The notes: generated from the letters alone by a model not told the origin. Shown: positions 1 to 7,990, numbered from the stretch's first letter. The stretch: 64,000 nucleotides of DNA from a virus (IMGVR_UViG_3300019129_000002:1-64000), one strand, 5' to 3'. Translations and numbers: made by a program.

Positions 1-2
1 AG

Positions 3-1586
3 AAAAATCCTGTTGGAACCCTTTTGGTGTTGGGTGCTGTTTTATTAGCTGTTAGCGGACCAATTGCAACGGTTGTGGGTGCGATACAGAGTGTTATGCC
101 CATTCTAGCGGTTGTGGGTAAATTTTTATTATTTGTCATGGGGAAGTTATTAGCAATTCTAGGGGTTGTGGGTAAATTTTTATTATTTGTCGGGGGGAAG
201 TTATTAGCAATTCTACCGGTTGTGGGTAAAGTTTTATTATTTCTCATGGGGAAGTTATTAGCAATATTAAGTCTCCCCGTTGCATTAATAGCCCTTATCG
301 TAGTAGCAGTGGCGGCCATAGGGGTAGCTATTTATGTCTTCCGTGACAAGATTTGGGGAGCTATTACAACCGTAGGTGAATTCCTACTCGGCATATTCAA
401 TTGGGTGAGAGATAAAGCTAGTGATTTGTGGTCTGCTGCTCAGGATGGGATAAATTCTATAAAAGACTTTTTCTCAAAAATCACTAGTATGATTGGAGGT
501 AAGATTTTTGATGCTGTAACAGGTTCTAAAAAGAAGAAAAAGTCCTCCCCAGGAGCTAAATCCTCAAAACTTGTTACCCCCTCCAAAGATAAGGGTGGAG
601 AGAAAGTAAAAGGCATGATAGGAAGGTTGTTCGACATCGAAACCTTGGTTAAGGATAATGTTGTTGCAACCCAGGAAACCAACAATAAAATAGATAAGGC
701 TTACTCTACAATAAAAAGACTTATGTTTAAACAAAATAGCATTCTGGGTGACCAAAGTGAAATATTAGATTTTGATAAAGGAGCCACGGAAACCGGTTTC
801 TCTTTCTTGGCTAAAGAAATGCACGACGATATAGACGGGCTTAGAACTAAGTTAGTAAGGTCTGATGAGTCTATGGAACGAACTTTCGTAAAAGTAGCAA
901 ACAAGATTGCGGCAGCGGGGGCTGTCGGTGATATGGGGCATGGTGGAATTTCAGGTAGTGGAATTTCAGGTAGTGGAATTTTAGGTAATCAGACTTTTGG
1001 TAATGATCCTATGAGCTACTTCGCAGAGTTAGCGGGAGAGTTTGGGTTGTCTAAAACATCAGGTTTGAGAAATAAACCTTGGCACAGCAAAACGTCCCTC
1101 CACTACACCGGTAACGCTATCGATATAAGTAACACTGCGGGGGGTCACCACCGTTCGTCCGCAACCCCTGAGATGATGAGAGCAGCCACATACATTGCTG
1201 AAACTTATGGATCAAGACTTCAAGAACTTATCTATACTCCTCTCGGTTACTCAATCAAACATGGGAAGAAGGTTCCCCCCATTGCTGCACAAACACACTA
1301 TAACCACATACATGTCGGCTGGCACAAAGGCAACACGAAACCTTTACTAGATGAAATGAGTAGTATGCCAAAGGGAGCTAAAATTGGATATGCAAACTCT
1401 TCAGAGTTTATAGCCAACAGTCAACAGACTAAGATGTTAGCCTCCGCTCTTCAAGGCTCTGGAGGTAGCGCAAATGTCACCGTCAACATCAACGGGTTCA
1501 ACGGTAACTCGGAAGAACTCGCTAAGAAGGTAGTCTATCATATCGAAACTGCCATGAATAGAGGTAGGCAAAACTCAATCGTATAG
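3..1586 (+). CDS. Tape-measure-like tail protein, C-terminal part, with M15 peptidase domain (5' end outside window)
   Basis: The frame is open from the left edge, so this is the end of a longer protein; the TTG at 24 is only an internal possible start. It begins with very hydrophobic segments built from an 18-residue tandem repeat, continues through a Lys-rich linker, and ends with a domain showing the M15 (VanY-type, zinc D,D-carboxypeptidase/endopeptidase) pattern: His codon 1101 and Asp codon 1122 in HYTGNAID, and the HxH pair at codons 1305 and 1311. Hydrophobic tape-measure proteins carrying a wall-cutting domain are common in phages and locally open peptidoglycan during DNA entry. Tape-measure is inferred from hydrophobicity and the peptidase; a separate tail lysin is the alternative. 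Confidence 0.7.
   Translation, partial: KNPVGTLLVLGAVLLAVSGPIATVVGAIQSVMPILAVVGKFLLFVMGKLLAILGVVGKFLLFVGGKLLAILPVVGKVLLFLMGKLLAILSLPVALIALIVVAVAAIGVAIYVFRDKIWGAITTVGEFLLGIFNWVRDKASDLWSAAQDGINSIKDFFSKITSMIGGKIFDAVTGSKKKKKSSPGAKSSKLVTPSKDKGGEKVKGMIGRLFDIETLVKDNVVATQETNNKIDKAYSTIKRLMFKQNSILGDQSEILDFDKGATETGFSFLAKEMHDDIDGLRTKLVRSDESMERTFVKVANKIAAAGAVGDMGHGGISGSGISGSGILGNQTFGNDPMSYFAELAGEFGLSKTSGLRNKPWHSKTSLHYTGNAIDISNTAGGHHRSSATPEMMRAATYIAETYGSRLQELIYTPLGYSIKHGKKVPPIAAQTHYNHIHVGWHKGNTKPLLDEMSSMPKGAKIGYANSSEFIANSQQTKMLASALQGSGGSANVTVNINGFNGNSEELAKKVVYHIETAMNRGRQNSIV
111..272 (+). repeat. Three tandem 54-bp repeats inside the tape-measure gene
   Basis: Units start at 111, 165 and 219, exactly 54 bp (18 codons) apart, each encoding a version of VVGKxLLFxxGKLLAIL. 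A decayed extra unit begins near 72. The copies differ by only a few bases, so duplication looks recent. The product is a run of hydrophobic helices. Confidence 0.9.
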
Positions 1587-1597
1587 TCATAAAAGAA

Positions 1598-1619
1598 ATG
1601 TAAACAAATGTTACAACCC
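1598..1619 (+). repeat. 22-bp direct repeat, left copy
   Basis: Identical to 2981-3002. It begins ATGTAAACAAATG and ends ACAACCC. It lies 12 bp after the tape-measure stop and upstream of an AT-rich stretch with TATAAATA. The two copies bracket the split methyltransferase. Confidence 0.9.
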
Positions 1620-1656
1620 TCTCCAATTCCCCGAAAGGTTTGTTAATATATATATA

Positions 1657-1664
1657 TATAAATA
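1657..1664 (+). promoter_or_regulatory. TATAAATA box, T4-late-like candidate
   Basis: TATAAATA sits at the end of a TA-dinucleotide run, 37 bp after the left 22-bp repeat. The same motif follows the right repeat at 3032-3039. It matches the T4 late promoter consensus; use as a promoter here is inference. The rest of 1587-1802 shows no gene. Confidence 0.35.
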
Positions 1665-1802
1665 TTGGTAGGGGAGACTTTCTCAGGGAAATAAAGAAAA
1701 GACTGTTAAGCTCCGGTCACAATTTAGAAAACATAAACTTTAGGGTATGAAGGGGTTGAAGAATACAAGGTCTTTATAAGGCCAGCAAGGAGAGAGAATG
1801 AT

Positions 1803-2645
1803 TTGAAAGCAGTAAACTTAATGAAATTTGATGTCGTCATAGGAAACCCCCCTTATCATGATGGGAAGAAGGGTAATACACGAGGTAAACTATGGATGAA
1901 GTTTGTTAAAGAAACTCCTAGGCTTCTTAAAGAAGGAGGTTTCTTCTCTATTCTTATCCCCGACTCATGGGTTAAGAATGAGAGTAAGTCATACCAAAAG
2001 ATTAGAGAAGTTTTTTCCGCATCCCTTGACACCCAAAGAGTAACAGATGTTTCGGGCTTTTTTAAAGTGGGAGTAGGTATCGTAGGGGTTTCTGGTTTAA
2101 AGCAACCTTATTCTGGGGAAACGGATTTTGATGGATTGGTTAGGGATGTAAATACTCCACCTCTACCTGAAAAAGTCTTACTTTCTGAAAAGTTAGCCTT
2201 ATCAGATTTTGCAAAACTCCATCTGATACGCTCAAATAGGGGCGGTGTGGAATACGAAGAAGGTGGAGCAAATGTTGTCTTGTACTCAGGGAAAAAGGAG
2301 AAACTTACAAATTGTAAAAACCTTGAAGGGAGTGGGGTGGACAAGATTGTTATCCCTGTTTCATGTTCCTATAAAAAAAGGTTTTTCACTAACCTTCCTA
2401 CAGGAGACCTTAATTTTTGGTTCCCTTGTGGAAGTGAGGAGGAGTATGGGATTTTGGATAACTTGTTTAACTTAAAAGTCGTCAGGTTTCTATGTGAAAA
2501 CTATAGGAAAAGCTCAGGTTTCACTAGTGCCGTTATAATGAATAAAATACCTGATCTAAGAGGAATGGATGATCAAGGTTCTTATAAGGCACTAGGGTTA
2601 ACACAAGAAGAAATTCAAATCATTGAGAAGGGCATAAAGTTATGA
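1803..2645 (+). CDS. DNA amino-methyltransferase, catalytic (motif IV) half of a split enzyme
   Basis: Carries motif IV NPPY at residues 15-18 in the context FDVVIGNPPYHDG, followed by the usual downstream motifs (LLKEGGFFSILIPDSW) and a region of target-recognition type. No SAM-binding motif I is present; that half is the next gene, 2642-2986, which overlaps by 4 bp (ATGA). N6-adenine methylation of DNA is the likely reaction. Start is probably TTG 1803, with AAGGAGAG just upstream; ATG 1821 is the alternative. In the usual enzyme with these sequence features the SAM half comes first, so this pair has permuted gene order. Confidence 0.75.
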   Translation: MKAVNLMKFDVVIGNPPYHDGKKGNTRGKLWMKFVKETPRLLKEGGFFSILIPDSWVKNESKSYQKIREVFSASLDTQRVTDVSGFFKVGVGIVGVSGLKQPYSGETDFDGLVRDVNTPPLPEKVLLSEKLALSDFAKLHLIRSNRGGVEYEEGGANVVLYSGKKEKLTNCKNLEGSGVDKIVIPVSCSYKKRFFTNLPTGDLNFWFPCGSEEEYGILDNLFNLKVVRFLCENYRKSSGFTSAVIMNKIPDLRGMDDQGSYKALGLTQEEIQIIEKGIKL

Positions 2646-2986
2646 TTGAAAGAAGTAAAGAACGAGTAAAGAAAACGGCTGAAGTATTCACCCCTTTAGA
2701 GTTATGTGAAAGAATGGTCATGGAAATCCCAAAAGAAAAGTTAAAAGACCCTTCCTCTCTATACCTTGATAACTCTTGTGGAGATGGTAACTTCTTGGTT
2801 ACCCTCTTGAAAGTCCTCACAGAAGAATACGGGCATGATAGAAACCATGTAGTTAATCATCAACTCTTTGGTGTGGACTTAATGGAGGACAATATCCGGG
2901 AAGTGCATAGAAGATTAGGTCTGGAATACCCTCACCCTCACTTCGTTTGTGCTGACTCTCTAAGGTACGATTTTTCTTTTATGTAA
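2642..2986 (+). CDS. DNA amino-methyltransferase, SAM-binding half of a split enzyme
   Basis: Holds motif X (TAEVFTP, residues 12-18), motif I (LDNSCGDGNFL, about residues 43-53), motif II (FGVDLMEDN) and motif III (ADSLRYDF), then stops at exactly the point where a one-piece enzyme would run into motif IV. Motif IV opens the preceding gene. The two products should dimerise to form one active site, as in split methyltransferases such as AquI. The stop codon lies inside the right copy of the 22-bp repeat. Confidence 0.75.
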   Translation: MIERSKERVKKTAEVFTPLELCERMVMEIPKEKLKDPSSLYLDNSCGDGNFLVTLLKVLTEEYGHDRNHVVNHQLFGVDLMEDNIREVHRRLGLEYPHPHFVCADSLRYDFSFM

Positions 2987-3002
2987 ACAAATGTTACAAC
3001 CC
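2981..3002 (+). repeat. 22-bp direct repeat, right copy
   Basis: Perfect copy of 1598-1619, overlapping the last codon and stop of the methyltransferase gene, and followed by TATAAATA at 3032. Copies are 1383 bp apart. Confidence 0.9.
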
Positions 3003-3031
3003 CTTGCCTTTCCTCTGGAAAGTTGCTACTA

Positions 3032-3039
3032 TATAAATA
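3032..3039 (+). promoter_or_regulatory. TATAAATA box after the right repeat
   Basis: Second TATAAATA, 29 bp after the right 22-bp repeat. The shared layout at both places (repeat, about 30-37 bp, TATAAATA) supports a common regulatory element. Confidence 0.35.
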
Positions 3040-3082
3040 CAGGTCAAAGGGGTTTAACCAAAAAAAAAGTTTTTCAAATCCC

Positions 3083-3111
3083 TTGTCAAAATCAAAAATA
3101 AGTGTTATACT
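3083..3111 (+). promoter_or_regulatory. Sigma70-like promoter
   Basis: TTGTCA 3083-3088, 17 bp, TATACT 3106-3111. Upstream of the small ORF at 3144. Confidence 0.7.
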
Positions 3112-3143
3112 TATTATATAGTCAAAAACAAAAGGTAAAACTA

Positions 3144-3281
3144 ATGCTTAACCAATATCAAAGAATACAGTACTGCAAAAAACAACTTAAAGCCGCTAAA
3201 GCTAAAGGTAATGAATTTCTCGCTATGCTCTATGAGCAAGAATTAGAATCTAGACTCTCTCATAATAATTATATAAAGTAA
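3144..3281 (+). CDS. Small hypothetical protein (45 aa)
   Basis: ATG start 33 bp after a promoter -10 box. Product is basic and helical (KKQLKAAKAKGNEF), with no recognised family. A similar phrase, KKKAKELGN, is readable without a start codon near 16155, so relatives or remnants may exist in this genome. Confidence 0.5.
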   Translation: MLNQYQRIQYCKKQLKAAKAKGNEFLAMLYEQELESRLSHNNYIK

Positions 3282-3301
3282 AAAACAAAAGGTCAAACTA
3301 A

Positions 3302-3580
3302 ATGTTTACAAACTACAAAACCGATCTTCGCAATCTCTACGCAGGGCTTAACCGTCAACACTATCTCATGACAGGTGAGATGCCCAAACAAATTAAAGTC
3401 ACCGATACCACCAAACTCTACAAAGGTCATTCCTACAAACAACTACAAAGAAGAAACTCAGTAATCTTTAACTCACTCTCTCAAGAAAAACAAAATGATC
3501 TTCGGGAAATGGGTTATAATAATAAAGGTTGGGAGAATGTTAAAGAGTCCTGGCGTATAATGTGGAAGTATTTTAACTAA
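3302..3580 (+). CDS. Hypothetical protein (92 aa)
   Basis: Basic protein rich in Asn, Lys and Tyr. It shares the transcript of the 45-aa ORF before it; the leader motif aaaaacaaaaggt(c/a)aaacta precedes both starts. Not recognised. Confidence 0.6.
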   Translation: MFTNYKTDLRNLYAGLNRQHYLMTGEMPKQIKVTDTTKLYKGHSYKQLQRRNSVIFNSLSQEKQNDLREMGYNNKGWENVKESWRIMWKYFN

Positions 3581-3584
3581 AACC

Positions 3585-3614
3585 TTGTCAAACTCCTAAC
3601 CCTTGTGTTATAAT
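3585..3614 (+). promoter_or_regulatory. Sigma70-like promoter
   Basis: TTGTCA 3585-3590, 18 bp, TATAAT 3609-3614 with TG one base upstream (extended -10). Drives the nucleotidyltransferase at 3658. Confidence 0.75.
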
Positions 3615-3657
3615 AAGTACATAAGCAAAAAACAAATGACATTTAACTACAGTTATA

Positions 3658-4137
3658 ATGAAACAAATCAACCTAACTTACGGACGCTTTAATCAGATTC
3701 ACAACGGACACCTTGAGGTTTTCAACACCGTGATGCACCACGGAAACCCCGATGAGGCTATCATCGCCTCCAATCGCATTGACTTCGGTATGTTGAGAGA
3801 CCTCCTCCCAGATGCCAGTTACACCTCTATTCGCACTAACAATGTCTTCTCACTGGTATCTGAGATTATAGAACTATACGGGGAAGATGTCCGGATAACT
3901 TTTATAGTAGGAGAAGACCAGGAAAAATTCGCTAACGCCCTACAAAATAGTTTCCCTCAAGTAGAAACCTTCTTAATCCCTCGGAGTCCTGAAGCTCCTT
4001 CTTCTACACGGGTGAGAGAACTTTTTGCTTCTACATCCAATAAAAGACAGTTCGTAACCCAAACCATTCAAAGTGGTTGCTTCTCCAATGAACACCACGC
4101 AAAAATGATTTTCAATCAACTTAGTCACTTGACGTGA
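3658..4137 (+). CDS. NMN adenylyltransferase-like nucleotidyltransferase
   Basis: N-terminal GRFNQIHNGH gives the HxGH-type nucleotide-binding motif, and SSTRVREL near residues 117-124 is the matching (I)SSTxxR motif of the nucleotidylyltransferase superfamily. At 159 residues it is the size of archaeal NadM-type enzymes, so the likely reaction is NMN + ATP to NAD+. It overlaps the cupin gene by 4 bp. A cytidylyltransferase with another substrate is possible. In phages such genes can belong to NAD+ salvage; no nicotinamide phosphoribosyltransferase is visible in this window. Confidence 0.65.
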   Translation: MKQINLTYGRFNQIHNGHLEVFNTVMHHGNPDEAIIASNRIDFGMLRDLLPDASYTSIRTNNVFSLVSEIIELYGEDVRITFIVGEDQEKFANALQNSFPQVETFLIPRSPEAPSSTRVRELFASTSNKRQFVTQTIQSGCFSNEHHAKMIFNQLSHLT

Positions 4138-4652
4138 CAAATCCTTATCTTATAACCAAAGTGCTAATCATGAAGACAAAAAATCTTAGCAAATATGAAC
4201 TAATGACCTTAGCTTATTATGTAGCAGCCAAGATGGAGAAAGATTCTTCTATTGCTACGGACAAGGTAACTTGGGAAAGTTATCATGGCTTTCCGGTGGG
4301 GGTTATTGACAGAGATGTCTATGCGGACTTCTGTGAGTTCATGAGGATTGACATGGATGACTTCACTCTACAACTTGCTGAGAGCTTCTCAGAATCAGAC
4401 GCAGGTATCCACTACCACCTAAAAGGGCACCAATTAGTAGTCGCTCTTGGTGAAGAATGTGGGCTTCCTAACCCTGAACCTAATGCAAAGGTCTATATTG
4501 AAGGAGAATACTTCGAAGCAGAAGCAGGAGAGTTCTACTACTTCAACAATTGTGTCAGCCATAACTTCCATGGTAAGTTTCACTTTATCAACCTACAGAA
4601 TCCTCCTCTAGTAGACTGTGAGGGTCATGACGACTTCGTTCTTTCAGAATAG
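4134..4652 (+). CDS. Cupin-like protein
   Basis: The central part reads like a cupin beta barrel: a HYHLKGHQ segment, then an acidic/Gly strand EGEYFEAEAGEFYYF and NNCVSHNFHG, giving several His residues suited to metal binding. Start is GTG 4134 (overlapping the previous stop) or ATG 4170. Substrate is unknown. It immediately precedes the modification cluster and could serve either that pathway or the nucleotidyltransferase. Confidence 0.45.
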   Translation: MTNPYLITKVLIMKTKNLSKYELMTLAYYVAAKMEKDSSIATDKVTWESYHGFPVGVIDRDVYADFCEFMRIDMDDFTLQLAESFSESDAGIHYHLKGHQLVVALGEECGLPNPEPNAKVYIEGEYFEAEAGEFYYFNNCVSHNFHGKFHFINLQNPPLVDCEGHDDFVLSE

Positions 4653-4676
4653 TTAGCGAAGCTAACGGGGGACAAC

Positions 4677-4705
4677 TTGTCAGAGAGGCTAAAATCTGTT
4701 ATAAT
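4677..4705 (+). promoter_or_regulatory. Sigma70-like promoter of the modification cluster
   Basis: TTGTCA 4677-4682, 17 bp, TATAAT 4700-4705. About 125 bp upstream of the glutamine amidotransferase ATG. No other clear promoter lies between it and the kinase gene end, so 4830-8420 may be one transcript. Confidence 0.7.
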
Positions 4706-4829
4706 AGGGTCAGCAACTCAAAACGGGTTATGACCCGTTGGGTCAAGGTTCTAACGGACACTTCAACAATAAAGTTTAGCCCTTCACACAAGATAGAATA
4801 AACTAACTTAGGAGGTTTTACGAAGTAAA

Positions 4830-5459
4830 ATGTGTGCAATATTTGGGTGTGCCTTAGACAAAGCCACCTCTTATCAAAAACAACTATTGGAAGCAATAGG
4901 CAGAGAGTCTCAGATCCGGGGGAAGCACTCTACAGGGATTTCTTACATCCGTTTTGGAGTAATACGGACAGTAATCAAAACCGTACCCTCTAACCTATTC
5001 TTCGACGAAGTTATTGAATGGAAGTCTCCCGATAATCTTCGATTAATAGGACATTGTCGTTATCCTACATCTGCTTTGCGTTTCAATCAACCCCTACACT
5101 CTCCTGAGTTATCTATGGTGCATAACGGGGTAATCAGTCAACTCCCTAAAGAAAGATGGTTCGATGAGTTTGGTCTCCAGACAGAGACATCCAATGATTC
5201 CGAACTTATCCTAAGAGCGGTTGAGCAAGGTCTTGATCCAATAAAGTATTTCCCTGATGCTTCCATCGCTATGGCTACCTTAACGAAGGAAGGGGATATC
5301 CATGTCCAGAGAAACGGGAAACGTCCCTGTCACTTTCACCCTGTAGAGAATGGTTTTTTCTTCTTCTCAACCAAGAGTATAGGTGTCAGAGCAGGGGTTC
5401 CAGAAGAAGACATCATCAAAGTAAAATCTTACGGAAAAGAACATATTGAATACAACTAA
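4830..5459 (+). CDS. Class-II glutamine amidotransferase
   Basis: The protein begins MCAIFGCA: Cys2, freed by Met removal, is the nucleophile of Ntn-type (class II) glutaminases. RESQIRGKHSTGISY, LIGHCRYPTSA, MVHNGVISQ and the SNDSELILRAVEQG segment follow the family order. It lacks any synthase domain (209 aa), so ammonia from glutamine must be passed to a partner; the overlapping amidoligase gene is the obvious one. An AGGAGG site precedes the start. Class-II glutaminases next to phage amidoligases were noted by Iyer, Aravind and colleagues. Confidence 0.85.
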   Translation: MCAIFGCALDKATSYQKQLLEAIGRESQIRGKHSTGISYIRFGVIRTVIKTVPSNLFFDEVIEWKSPDNLRLIGHCRYPTSALRFNQPLHSPELSMVHNGVISQLPKERWFDEFGLQTETSNDSELILRAVEQGLDPIKYFPDASIAMATLTKEGDIHVQRNGKRPCHFHPVENGFFFFSTKSIGVRAGVPEEDIIKVKSYGKEHIEYN

Positions 5460-6312
5460 GACCTGGGGCTACGAAATAGAATGGGGTGATATCCCTCGAT
5501 GTTTACCTATTCCCGAACATCTAGGCTCGTGGGAATATGCTGAGGTTGACATTTTAAATCTTCGAGAACCTTATGCACTAATGGGGGTTGACCCTTTAGG
5601 TTTAGAGCCCCCTGTGGGAGGAGAAATCAACACCACTCCTGACAAATCTATCAAGGAACAAGTGGATAAGATTATCCGTCTCAGAGACTTATTCATTGAT
5701 TCAGGTTATCCTCCTACTGCATCCCTTGTTAATCATGGGCATTTACACGCATTTGTAAAAGGTTTGAAGGAAGATGTTCAAAGTCTAAAGAAACTGACCC
5801 GTTACATCCTGGATAATCAAGAAGACCTTATTAGAGCTTGCTATCAGTTCAAACCTGACCTAGAAATGAAGAAGCTGAAAAATGCGACTAGCTATCTGAA
5901 ACTGGACGGAGGACGAATGATGCCTGAATGGATGGGCAATAACGTTATTAACATGGCAGAAAGCTTTGAGGACTTCATTCGGATCCAATGTTGTGGAAAG
6001 GATGGAGTAAGCAGAGGGAGACCCTTCCGTTATGCAGTGAATACTTATTGTATGAAACATACAGGGACTATAGAGTTCCGTTGCTTCCGTAGTTCCACCA
6101 AACGAAGAGAGATTGAAAGTTGCTTCCGTATAGCGGAGAGGTTTATTGATAGTGCGTTGGGTGATCAAAAGCCTATAAAGGAAATCCTCCAAGAAGAAGA
6201 GTTCACTTTCCCTCCTTTTGTTTGGAACGCCGAACATTACAAAGCGTGGATTGAAACCAAGTGGGACAAATCTCGTGGTAACAAAAAACGCCAGTTTATA
6301 GAACTCTTGTAA
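5446..6312 (+). CDS. Amidoligase (COOH-NH2 ligase, glutamine-synthetase fold)
   Basis: The N-terminal WGYEIEWGD and central GGEINTTP, NHGHLHAF and C-terminal TIEFRCFRSS match the phage amidoligase family (Amidoligase_2-like), which joins a carboxylate to an amine with ATP; the Glu and His residues in these motifs are the expected metal ligands. Start is TTG 5446, overlapping the glutaminase by 14 bp, which implies coupled translation. Inferred role: adding an amine, perhaps glutamine-derived ammonia, to an acidic group on modified DNA or on a small metabolite. Peptide or cell-wall modification is the alternative. Confidence 0.75.
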   Translation: MNTTKTWGYEIEWGDIPRCLPIPEHLGSWEYAEVDILNLREPYALMGVDPLGLEPPVGGEINTTPDKSIKEQVDKIIRLRDLFIDSGYPPTASLVNHGHLHAFVKGLKEDVQSLKKLTRYILDNQEDLIRACYQFKPDLEMKKLKNATSYLKLDGGRMMPEWMGNNVINMAESFEDFIRIQCCGKDGVSRGRPFRYAVNTYCMKHTGTIEFRCFRSSTKRREIESCFRIAERFIDSALGDQKPIKEILQEEEFTFPPFVWNAEHYKAWIETKWDKSRGNKKRQFIELL

Positions 6313-6357
6313 CCTAACGGGTAAAATCCTCTGATGAATTAAATTAGAGGAAACCCC

Positions 6358-6888
6358 TTGGAAATTAGAGAGTGCAATAAAGAGATATTTAAATTAGCTT
6401 ACGAACAGAGTAACCCAAAAAATAACAAGTTCGCTAAAACTTTTATGTCTAAAGCGAAGGTAATGGAGTTATGGGATAAATGCTTCGGCATATATGATCC
6501 TAATGGCTCTCTTTTGGGAGCAGTGGTGGTAACCCTTTCTAAAAGGAAACCCCTTGTCGCTAACTTACAACTTCTCCACGTCTTCCATGAGCATCGAAAA
6601 AACGGTTATGGTAGATGTCTGATGGAGTTTGCACTTTCTCACGCCGTGGATCAAGGGGCAGAATATTTCAGAGTATCTTCCGAACCGTCAGCAGTTAAGT
6701 TCTATGAGAGCTTAGGGTTGCGGATGATATGTGAACAGAAGAGTGGTTCTCAATTATCTTTTTCTAAGATAGGGGGCAAAACTTTTGATCTTTGTTATAA
6801 TGATAGTGAGGACACTCAGTTCCAAAAAGTAATCAACCATAAAGGTCGGGGTGGTTGCGTAAAGCTTCTTAGAGAGGGCAAACCCTAG
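6358..6888 (+). CDS. GNAT-family N-acetyltransferase
   Basis: LLGAVVVTLS, LQLLHVFHEHRKNGYGRCLMEFALSHA (an R/KxxGYG acetyl-CoA loop) and FYESLGLRM follow the GNAT order, with about 35 extra residues at the C-terminus. Start is probably TTG 6358 after AGAGG. It lies in the modification cluster; GNATs in phage DNA-hypermodification loci are thought to acylate the attached amino group. Substrate here is unknown. Confidence 0.8.
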   Translation: MEIRECNKEIFKLAYEQSNPKNNKFAKTFMSKAKVMELWDKCFGIYDPNGSLLGAVVVTLSKRKPLVANLQLLHVFHEHRKNGYGRCLMEFALSHAVDQGAEYFRVSSEPSAVKFYESLGLRMICEQKSGSQLSFSKIGGKTFDLCYNDSEDTQFQKVINHKGRGGCVKLLREGKP

Positions 6889-6928
6889 TCCCATCTTTTT
6901 TGGTGATCTACCTTGTGCCTCCGGGTGT

Positions 6929-7990
6929 GTGAGGAATGTTAATGAAACTAAGAAAGAAAGGATGTACCAAACTTCTAGGAAAGAACAGTTTATCGAATGG
7001 TTCCGATGGGGAGTAGCTAACGGAGATTGTGACTCAGCTCTCTGGATGATAAACTATCTTAACAAACGTTACGAACACAACACGGAAGAAAAAATTTGGC
7101 TGTGTTGGCTCTACGGTAACACCTACTACTTGCCAACATCTTGGCTTCTTAAGCAAGAGTTTCCTGATGAGGAGCTTGCCAGTTACGAAAGACTTGATAA
7201 ATGGAATACAGAAAACTACAAACGTCTAAGGTATCAAACCGATACCAAGTGGTCTAAGGGTCATCTACCTGAGATGTATCAGAGTTATCATGAATGGCTG
7301 GGTGGCAAGACTCAACTTGAACGAATAAACGAGTTTGTCACAGATGATGAACAAGAGACCTTTGACAACCTTTGGAAAGAAGTCAAGAAGAAATGGTTTA
7401 AGTTCGGTAGATATACCGCTTGGTTTTATCTGCAAACTTTGAAGCACACGGTGAGTATCTCTATGGAACCTGCCACCCTGATGCTAAATGACTACTCAGG
7501 GAGTAAAAGTCATCGGAATGGTTTAATCTACGCTTTAGGGTTGGAGGGCTCTGGATGGTTGAATAAAAAGCTAACCATTGATCAGTACCAGTTCTTAGAG
7601 GGGGAGGCTTCTGAAATCCTTGAGGAGTGTCACAGGCGTTTTCCTGAACTTAAGGGGCAGATGGATAGGTTCGCCATGGAAACATCCCTTTGTTCATTCA
7701 AGAAGCTCTTCAGGGAGTCCAGGGGCCGTTACATGGGTTATTACCTTGATCGGCAATCCGAAGAAATCATGAGGGTGGAAAAGGATGGTTGGTTCGGAGT
7801 GGATTGGGAAGTCCTCTGGGATGGCAGAGAAGAAGTTATCGGTGAACCTTTAGCTCCTCTTTATGGGCGGGTTGACAAAAGCAAAATGAAGTTATTTGTA
7901 GAAGAAGGGAGGTTCCATTATAAAAGTGATCGGATTCATAGGGTGTCCAGCGTCCGGAAAGTCAACTCTAATGAGACGGTTAATGTCTGA
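6929..7990 (+). CDS. Amino acid:DNA transferase (aGPT-Pplase2/ADDT family)
   Basis: Segments WLCWLYGNTYYLPTSW, RLRYQTDTKWSKGHLP, KFGRYTAWFYLQTLK and HRNGLIYALG are hallmarks of the alpha-glutamyl/putrescinyl-thymine pyrophosphorylase clade 2, later shown in other phages to displace the pyrophosphate of activated hydroxymethyl-dU in DNA with an amino acid. Start is GTG 6929 or ATG 6962. The 3' end overlaps the kinase gene by 65 bp; the last 20 residues may therefore be constrained by two frames. This gene is the strongest single marker that the phage DNA carries a hypermodified thymine. Confidence 0.8.
   Translation: MRNVNETKKERMYQTSRKEQFIEWFRWGVANGDCDSALWMINYLNKRYEHNTEEKIWLCWLYGNTYYLPTSWLLKQEFPDEELASYERLDKWNTENYKRLRYQTDTKWSKGHLPEMYQSYHEWLGGKTQLERINEFVTDDEQETFDNLWKEVKKKWFKFGRYTAWFYLQTLKHTVSISMEPATLMLNDYSGSKSHRNGLIYALGLEGSGWLNKKLTIDQYQFLEGEASEILEECHRRFPELKGQMDRFAMETSLCSFKKLFRESRGRYMGYYLDRQSEEIMRVEKDGWFGVDWEVLWDGREEVIGEPLAPLYGRVDKSKMKLFVEEGRFHYKSDRIHRVSSVRKVNSNETVNV

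Noticed and set aside
1598-3002. Integration attachment sites
   Set aside because: No integrase or tRNA lies next to the repeats and no other lysogeny gene was seen in the window; a regulatory or cassette repeat is simpler.
6796-6801. TATAAT inside the GNAT gene
   Set aside because: No -35 element at the right distance and the bases are needed for the coding sequence.
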